64,000 nucleotides of DNA from Lachnospiraceae bacterium UBA7205 (lineage in GTDB: Bacteria > Bacillota > Clostridia > Lachnospirales > Lachnospiraceae): positions 49,638 to 113,637 of the forward strand of contig DKUL01000035.1 in assembly GCA_002490665.1 (NCBI GenBank), read 5' to 3'. How positions within the stretch are numbered: the stretch's first letter is position 1; each line of letters opens with the position of its first letter. A program made the position numbers and the translations under genes. The notes under the pieces are model-generated. The model was not told the DNA's origin. It searched no databases and saw only the letters and a list, made by a program, of their open reading frames with translations. Below are positions 59,543-64,000 of this stretch, one piece after another.

Positions 59543-61356
59543 TTGTAACTGAAATCACATGCCGTTTCTGCCATCATTCTTCCGGCAATCGTCATAAGCC
59601 CTTTGTCTGTAGCGCCTATTTTCGGCATCCTGTTGAAATAATCAAACTCCACAACTGCCATGGGGCTTCCATTTCTGTATGCGATAAACTGCACAAGCTC
59701 CCTGCACTCCTGAAGTCCATACAGCTTATACGCTTCCTTCTGGTTGTTTTTCAGTTTCTCAATATTTCCAATCTTACACACACCCTGCTGGTCAAACAAA
59801 TCAAGGTAAGCTCCGTTCAATATAAAGTCCAGCCCCTGAACCGGATTCACATATCTTCCTGCCGTGAGAACCCTGTGCAAATCCGCTCCCTGATAGACTG
59901 TCACTCCGTCCACATCGAAATACGTCCTTATTTTTTCCATTGCATCTGGCAATGCCGACACACCGTTTTTATGGAGCGCCAGCACTACTTCCGACATTGC
60001 ATCTGCCTTCTTGCCCTCACTTGCAATCGCCTTGATTCCGACAATATTGTCAGACTCCCGCTCCGTGACAATGCTACCATGTTTTGCTTCATCATAGATA
60101 ATAAACCGGTTCTTTCCCTTTGCCTTTGCAATGTAAAGCGCCTTATCTGCCTTTTTGAAAAGGTCTTCAAAACTGTCCCCATCATCTGGAAATTTTGCAA
60201 CACCACAGGAAGTCGTAACAGGCACACTGTCCACATAGTCCTTGTACGTCCACTGTAGATTTTTGGAAGCCGTCTTTAAAATGCGGCGGAGCATCTCCTC
60301 GTCTGAAACACCGTCAAGCACAATCATAAACTCGTCACCACCGAAACGTCCAACCGCACCGCGTGCATCAACTACGCTTCTTATGGTCTCAGATAGTCTC
60401 GAGAGCACCTCGTCACCAAAAAGATGCCCATAGGTGTCATTTACCTTCTTAAAATCATCCACATCCATAATGGCAAGATACAGGCTTTTGCCTTCGAGGG
60501 TTTTCTCGACTGCATACTCATGTATCGCCCGTTTATTCCAGATTCCTGTTCCCGGGTCAAAGGCATTGTCCGTAAGGTAATAGCTTTTATGCTCCCGTTT
60601 ATTGCCGGTATGGATGATAACACCTATCGACATTACACGCACGCTGTTATCATAGAGGGAGCTTCCCCGAAATGTGAGGCATCCCTCCGCGCCATCTATA
60701 AGAAGCCCTGCCTCAAAAACAGTGCTGAACCTGTCCATTCCCTTTTTCAGGAAATCAAACAAAACCTGAAATTCTCCCTTACTCTTTCCACTAAATTCGT
60801 CTGACGCAATAATTTCATGGTATTTCTCGTCAAGCCTGCATGTCAGAACCGGGATGCTCACAAGATTCTCATATTTATAAATTTTAAGTTCATCTGTCTC
60901 ATATGCATACTCAAAAAACATATTTTCTGACAGTCCCATAAATTCCCGGTATTTTTTTATAATATTGGTATATATAATGTACTTATCCTTCAGCTCCATA
61001 AAACTGTAGAACTCAAAATCAACAGATGCAAAACCATCATAGTAATTTCCATTCTGCCACATCTCAACATACAACAGCTTGTATTGGTTCTCCGCATTTT
61101 TCATGCGCAGAATCAAACACTCCCGCTCCTGTGTCAACGTGCCCGCGACATCGAAAAATCCTGCCACATCATCGGGATGAAGCAGTTCCGGCAGTGAATA
61201 GCACGAATTTTTTCCGACAAAATGATAAAATGCCTCGTCACCGTTAGCAAACGCATACCCCTCCTTCAAGGATGCCCTTCCAAAGTATGCGACATATTTT
61301 CCTGGCGCCGTTTTGTACTCTGTAACACTTCTTTTATCCATATCACATTTTCCCAT
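59527..61356 (-). CDS. GGDEF-domain diguanylate cyclase-like protein
   Basis: 609 aa, no membrane spans. Residues 1-250 look like PAS-type sensory folds (FVGKNSCYSLPELLHPDDV). The GGDEF domain is at about 270-430: DVDDFKKVNDTYGHLFGDEV and GRFGGDEFMIVL, an intact active site; no RxxD inhibitory site is seen five residues upstream. The last 150 residues (AMEKIRTYFDVDGVTVYQG) resemble a GAF domain. It would make cyclic di-GMP in response to an unknown cytoplasmic cue. TAAGGG lies close to the ATG; an ATG five codons later is possible. Confidence 0.9.
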   Translation of the reverse strand: MGKCDMDKRSVTEYKTAPGKYVAYFGRASLKEGYAFANGDEAFYHFVGKNSCYSLPELLHPDDVAGFFDVAGTLTQERECLILRMKNAENQYKLLYVEMWQNGNYYDGFASVDFEFYSFMELKDKYIIYTNIIKKYREFMGLSENMFFEYAYETDELKIYKYENLVSIPVLTCRLDEKYHEIIASDEFSGKSKGEFQVLFDFLKKGMDRFSTVFEAGLLIDGAEGCLTFRGSSLYDNSVRVMSIGVIIHTGNKREHKSYYLTDNAFDPGTGIWNKRAIHEYAVEKTLEGKSLYLAIMDVDDFKKVNDTYGHLFGDEVLSRLSETIRSVVDARGAVGRFGGDEFMIVLDGVSDEEMLRRILKTASKNLQWTYKDYVDSVPVTTSCGVAKFPDDGDSFEDLFKKADKALYIAKAKGKNRFIIYDEAKHGSIVTERESDNIVGIKAIASEGKKADAMSEVVLALHKNGVSALPDAMEKIRTYFDVDGVTVYQGADLHRVLTAGRYVNPVQGLDFILNGAYLDLFDQQGVCKIGNIEKLKNNQKEAYKLYGLQECRELVQFIAYRNGSPMAVVEFDYFNRMPKIGATDKGLMTIAGRMMAETACDFSYKESGS

Positions 61357-61416
61357 TATCCCTTAAGATTACAGGCTTTCTATCGCCCCATATTATTATG
61401 CGGTGCTATGTTCTTT

Positions 61417-62697
61417 CTATACCACCCTGCGCACGCATAAAATTTCCCGGTAAAGTGCATTGCTGATTTTTATTCCGGTCTTTGCCGAACTGGCATGGAC
61501 AATCTTTCCGTTTCCTATGTAAATTGCCACATGTCCCGGATAACATATAATGTCCCCCGGTTCTGCATCCGCATAGCTCACTTCCCTGCCGGCACTTCTC
61601 TGTGAGGTGGAGCTGCGGGGAAGGCTGTAGCCAAACGACTTATAAACCGACTGCGTAAAACCGGAACAGTCCGCGCCGTTTGTCAGGCTTGTACCCCCTG
61701 CCACATACGGATTTCCCACAAACCCGCAGGCAAATACTGCGACTTCTTTTCCTTTTGCGCCTCCCTTTGCCGCCATAATGGCGTCCTTATTGACGGATGC
61801 CGTTCCGGCAGCCGGGGGTGTCGTGTTGCTGGCGGTACTGCTGTTATTATTCTTGTTGCTGTTGTTCTTCTTCGCCTCTTCTTCCCTGCGTCTGCGTTCT
61901 TCCTCCGCTTTCTTGCGCGCTGCCTCCTCTGCTGCCTTTCGCTCCGCTTCCTCAATCTGCTTTATCTGGGCATTTCTCTGTTTAATCTGCGACTTGTACA
62001 CCTCTGCCTGCTGTTTTGCCTTGCTAATCTGCACAGCGTAGTCGGCACTGATTGTTTCCAGTTCAGCCCGTGCCTCCTCCACGCTGTCCATTTCCTCCTG
62101 GAGCCCTTCCTGCGCCGCCTCCAGCTCCGATTCTTCTATTTCCAGGTTTTCTTTTAAGTCCTCGACATTCTGCCTTGCAATCTGATAGTTTGTGAACATT
62201 TTGCGGTCATACTCCTGCATCTTCTCCACGTAATCCGCTTTATTCAGCATATCCTCCATGGAGGACGCGTTAAAAATAATGTCAAGAAACGAAGTCTGCC
62301 CGCTCTCATACATCGCCTTTACCCGGACTTTCATGGACTCGTACTGCTCCCGCTCCACCCGCTGCGCCTCCGCAAGGTCAAGCCTCGCCTGCTCAATCTG
62401 GGCTTTCTTTGCCTCGATTTCTTCCTCCAGAAGGCTGATGCTCGCCATAATCTGGGCAATGTCATTACTCAGCGCCGTTATTTCCGCATCAATCCCCTCC
62501 TGTTCCTCCGCAAGCTCATTCATTCGGTCATTCACGTCATCCAGCTTGTCCTGGTCATCTTCATTTTGTTGTTTCAAGTCATCCTTTTTTGCAGCCTGTA
62601 CCTGGTAAAACTCATGGGTACTCCCAATATCATATGTGGTAAAAAGTACTGCCGCACAAAGACAGGCTGCCGCCAGACGTCTGTATCGTTTTTTCAT
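61417..62697 (-). CDS. Secreted NlpC/P60 peptidoglycan hydrolase with long coiled coil
   Basis: 426 aa. Signal peptide (RLAAACLCAAVLFTTYDIGS), then a coiled coil over about 40-255 (DDVNDRMNELAEEQEGIDAE onwards, as in PcsB/CwlO), a Lys/Arg/Glu-rich and Asn/Ser linker, and an NlpC/P60 domain from about 305: GADCSGFTQSVYKSFGY with the catalytic Cys, and PGHVAIYIGNGKIVH with the His. It cleaves peptide cross-links; the coiled coil usually contacts FtsEX. AAAGGGG precedes the ATG. Confidence 0.93.
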   Translation of the reverse strand: MKKRYRRLAAACLCAAVLFTTYDIGSTHEFYQVQAAKKDDLKQQNEDDQDKLDDVNDRMNELAEEQEGIDAEITALSNDIAQIMASISLLEEEIEAKKAQIEQARLDLAEAQRVEREQYESMKVRVKAMYESGQTSFLDIIFNASSMEDMLNKADYVEKMQEYDRKMFTNYQIARQNVEDLKENLEIEESELEAAQEGLQEEMDSVEEARAELETISADYAVQISKAKQQAEVYKSQIKQRNAQIKQIEEAERKAAEEAARKKAEEERRRREEEAKKNNSNKNNNSSTASNTTPPAAGTASVNKDAIMAAKGGAKGKEVAVFACGFVGNPYVAGGTSLTNGADCSGFTQSVYKSFGYSLPRSSTSQRSAGREVSYADAEPGDIICYPGHVAIYIGNGKIVHASSAKTGIKISNALYREILCVRRVV

Positions 62698-62754
62698 GCG
62701 TATTTTCCCCTTTTCACAAACACTTTTTATCTGCGGAAAATGTACTAGAGCGTG

Positions 62755-63954
62755 TTATTCCGCTGCCTGTGTGGTCTCCTCCTCGACATCTATGATTTCC
62801 AGCAGCCGCCCAATCACTTTCTCCTGTACGATTGACATTCTGTATGTCGCATATCCTACCTCGTCAATCAGTTCACTGCCCGATGCATAGCCATACTCTG
62901 CTGCTTCACCATCCGCCTGCTCATGAATCAGTTCATCCGTAATCTCTATGCCTTCGGCCCTTGCTGCCGCTTCCATCACAAGATACTGCCTTACCACTTC
63001 CGTACACATCTCATCGAGCTGTTCATTATACTGTTCCATCGTCATCCCATAAGCGCCTGCCACAAAATCCTCAAGCCCTATGCCATACATGGACTGCGCC
63101 AGGGAATTCATATAATGATTGTAATTCTGTGCCTCCTCCTCAACAAGGTAGTCCGGCATCGACTGGATCTCGCTTTCCTCCACGAGCTTCTGCACAATGG
63201 CATTTTGGGAATTTGCCGCAAACGTTTCCGCAGCCCGCTCCTCTACGGCCTTCTTCCCGGCTTCCCAGACTTCCTCCTTCGTCTGGTAAGCAAGTCCCAT
63301 CTCTTTCATCTCCGCTTCTGTCACAGTCGCGTACTCGGCAGAGCCCTGAATGCTGTTGACCGTAACGGTAAACACGACCTCCTGTCCCGCAAGGTCAGGA
63401 TTCTGCGTATAATTTTCCGGAAACGTCAGATTTAAGTCAACCGTCTCACCGGGCATCACGCCAACCAGCCCGTCCTCAAAGCCGGGAATAAAGGAACCTG
63501 TTCCGATTCCAAGCTTATAGCCGGAACCCGATCCTCCCTCAAAAGCTTCCCCGTCTTTCTTGCCGACAAAGTCAATGTCAGCGACATCGCCTTCCCGAAC
63601 CGCCCTGCCCGTTATATTTCCTACAAGGAGGGAACTGTTGATATAGCTCTCAATGGCAGTATCATCCACCGCGGGCTTTACCGCGCTTACTTTTAAATTT
63701 TTATAGTCAGCAAGCGTAACATACTTCTCAATGTCAAGATCCTGAAATCCCACATAGTCCGGTCTGTCACTTACCTTCTCTGTCTCCGTCTCTGTCGGCG
63801 GTTCACCGTCCGTATCTTCCTCCGACAAAGCTGTATCTGCCGTCTCTGTCTCCGTCTGCGATGTCTGCTCCTGCCCTGTCTTTTTGTCCCCACAGGCACA
63901 CAAGCCAAGCACCATCATTCCTGTCATACATATCAGCACGAACTTCTTTTTCAT
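62755..63954 (-). CDS. Trigger-factor-like FKBP lipoprotein
   Basis: 399 aa. A lipoprotein signal ends LGLCAC (Cys21), followed by an acidic Thr/Glu linker (about 25-60). FKBP-type domain at about 110-205 (REGDVADIDFVGKKDGEAFE, GTGSFIPGFEDGLVGVMPGE), then the trigger-factor C-terminal helical chaperone region. It lacks the ribosome-binding domain, so it acts outside the membrane, probably as a prolyl isomerase/chaperone for exported proteins. GGATTAGG precedes the ATG. Confidence 0.9.
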   Translation of the reverse strand: MKKKFVLICMTGMMVLGLCACGDKKTGQEQTSQTETETADTALSEEDTDGEPPTETETEKVSDRPDYVGFQDLDIEKYVTLADYKNLKVSAVKPAVDDTAIESYINSSLLVGNITGRAVREGDVADIDFVGKKDGEAFEGGSGSGYKLGIGTGSFIPGFEDGLVGVMPGETVDLNLTFPENYTQNPDLAGQEVVFTVTVNSIQGSAEYATVTEAEMKEMGLAYQTKEEVWEAGKKAVEERAAETFAANSQNAIVQKLVEESEIQSMPDYLVEEEAQNYNHYMNSLAQSMYGIGLEDFVAGAYGMTMEQYNEQLDEMCTEVVRQYLVMEAAARAEGIEITDELIHEQADGEAAEYGYASGSELIDEVGYATYRMSIVQEKVIGRLLEIIDVEEETTQAAE

Positions 63955-64000
63955 ACTTCCTAATCCTTCCCTATTTTGGTAGTGTCAAGTTTGCTACCCT

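Overview
The window looks like a chromosomal segment of a spore-forming Lachnospiraceae-type Clostridium relative. The basis is spoIIID, an hrcA-grpE-dnaK-dnaJ operon with a CIRCE operator followed by prmA and rsmE, ireB-ruvX-DUF1292, an nifS-thiI pair and an exosortase-K-like gene. No rRNA or tRNA gene and no CRISPR array were seen. Nearly every gene is on the minus strand; the two exceptions are a small HPr-like gene at 43 kb and spoIIID at 59 kb. By eye, 1-20 kb is the most AT-rich part and 38-64 kb is GC-richer.

Region 1 (about 1-36.2 kb) is one long minus-strand surface-glycan locus. Read in its direction of transcription it contains four modules. First comes a glycerol-phosphate/phosphodiester module: a TagF-like transferase, a cytidylyltransferase fused to an oxidoreductase, a GDPD-type phosphodiesterase and LicD. 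Second is a heptose-like sugar module: a GmhA-like SIS isomerase, an epimerase, an HldE-like protein with its two domains in reverse order, two radical SAM enzymes and a split transketolase. Third is a decoration module: SAM methyltransferases including an FkbM type, a NodU-type carbamoyltransferase, an SGNH hydrolase, a PseC-type aminotransferase and a WbuC cupin. Last are glycosyltransferases with a nucleotidyltransferase and a LegB-like dehydratase. Eight proteins carry a small Rossmann-like module (G-x-G-x-x-G type) fused to different catalytic domains.

Three insertions with related inverted repeats interrupt this locus, at 21.7-22.25, 28.7-29.8 and 30.7-31.5 kb. They carry a TTG-start 90-aa gene, a decayed PD-(D/E)XK (Rpn-type) transposase and an Uma2-type PD-(D/E)XK gene. 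In each, one repeat copy forms part of a hairpin followed by a T-run that looks like an intrinsic terminator. A frameshifted scar of a duplicated transketolase/methyltransferase segment lies at 19.34-19.5 kb, and a 125-bp nested palindrome lies at 24.3 kb.

Region 2 (36.2-38.1 kb) is the most unusual part. It holds a TnpB-family protein in which all three RuvC catalytic acidic residues appear replaced (by His, Thr and Ala) while the zinc ribbon is kept. No TnpA is present. About 400 bp of densely hairpinned non-coding DNA follows the gene and directly precedes the glycan locus. This resembles nuclease-dead TnpB proteins acting as RNA-guided repressors, here at the head of a surface-glycan operon.

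Region 3 (38.1-64 kb) is mostly housekeeping: rnj, DUF1292, ruvX, ireB, mtaB, an HPr-like gene, thiI, nifS, an exosortase-K/VIT-vWA pair, rsmE, prmA, the heat-shock operon, an ABC-2 exporter, spoIIID, a GGDEF protein, a coiled-coil NlpC/P60 hydrolase and a trigger-factor-like lipoprotein.
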